Part shown: positions 58,706 through 64,000 of the stretch, in pieces | How positions within the stretch are numbered: the first letter of the stretch is position 1 | Layout of the letters: each line of letters starts with the position of its first letter | Assembly (NCBI GenBank): GCA_017621795.1 | Contig: JAGASJ010000098.1 | Location: forward strand, 1-64,000 | Direction of reading: 5' to 3' | Length of the DNA stretch: 64,000 nucleotides | Origin: Oscillospiraceae bacterium | GTDB lineage: Bacteria; Bacillota; Clostridia; Oscillospirales; Oscillospiraceae | The notes under the pieces: model-generated | What the model was told of the DNA's origin: nothing | The model's database searches: none | The model's input: only the letters and a program-made list of their open reading frames with translations | Program-made: the position numbers and the translations under genes

Positions 58706-58880
58706 GACTTTCCATACTGTGATAGTATGCCATATTGCGCCTTATAACTTACACTGGCATCTTACCACATGTGATGGCGATTGTCAAGTGTTCTTCGAAA
58801 CAAACTAACAACCGAACCGTGCGTATCATTTAATTGGTGAATAACACATCATTCCGGCGAAAGCCGAAAGAAAGGCTGTG
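58706..58880 (+). promoter_or_regulatory. rpoB 5' leader of about 170 nt
   Basis: The leader from the predicted transcription start to the start codon has no open reading frame with a ribosome binding site. Small hairpins such as CATACT..AGTATG and CCGGCGAAAGCCG are visible. A regulatory role is possible but cannot be shown here. Confidence 0.4.

Positions 58881-64000
<5,120 letters not shown>

Overview
The window looks like a chromosomal segment of a gut-type, low-to-moderate G+C clostridial Firmicute, probably Oscillospirales/Ruminococcaceae-like. This is inferred from strong AGGAGG ribosome binding sites with ATG/GTG/TTG starts, a GlgC-GlgD-GlgA glycogen operon, PPi-dependent phosphofructokinase, AgcS and RibU genes under glycine and FMN riboswitches, and BspA-like, dockerin and cohesin surface proteins. 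I see no phage, transposase, integrase or cas genes.

Layout. 0-12 kb is central metabolism: a YesL-like membrane protein, a DUF2461 protein, class II aldolase (fba) divergent from PPi-PFK, a tandem glycine riboswitch driving an amino-acid:sodium symporter, and a galM-galK-galT-HD hydrolase operon. 12-34.6 kb is one large glycan-utilisation locus: an AraC regulator divergent from a GH37-like enzyme, a GH78 rhamnosidase, a lipoprotein TIM-barrel-like enzyme, an ABC sugar importer (two permeases and a binding protein, no ATPase), two giant exported repeat proteins (1522 and 1791 aa), a cytoplasmic copy of the TIM-barrel-like enzyme and a GH29 fucosidase. The exported proteins would capture and trim a fucose/rhamnose-decorated glycan outside. 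The importer would bring oligosaccharides in, and the signal-less GH37, GH78, barrel enzyme and GH29 would finish the job inside. 34.7-38.5 kb is the glycogen operon on the minus strand. 38.8-42.8 kb holds an acyl carrier protein with an AMP-forming ligase, the riboflavin transporter RibU under an FMN riboswitch, a DUF4830 protein and an rRNA pseudouridine synthase. A CdaR-type regulator and tRNA-Leu(CAA) follow.

From the tRNA to about 49.6 kb the sequence is visibly more A+T rich and looks like an accessory island: two hairpin-ladder repeat arrays, a YdcF/SanA-like protein, a MazG-like protein, an Xre regulator and a BspA-like leucine-rich-repeat protein ending in a dockerin. Immediately downstream lies a membrane-anchored protein starting with a cohesin-like domain. 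51.5-64 kb returns to housekeeping genes: LysR/PutP, a TSUP exporter, glutamine-dependent NAD synthetase, a DUF4358/DHHW-like lipoprotein, rpoB and the start of rpoC.

The most unusual feature is a family of three intergenic arrays (2189-2369, 44338-44506, 45529-45712). Each has four copies of a 9-base linker, then four reverse-complement copies, separated by seven small unrelated hairpins, so each can fold into a ladder of stacked four-way junctions. The linker sequence differs between arrays but is kept, and kept self-complementary, within each array. Other notable points are three paralogues of one uncharacterised barrel enzyme predicted in three compartments (one with repeats inserted into its barrel), a recently expanding ~112-residue repeat family, and the adjacent dockerin/cohesin pair.
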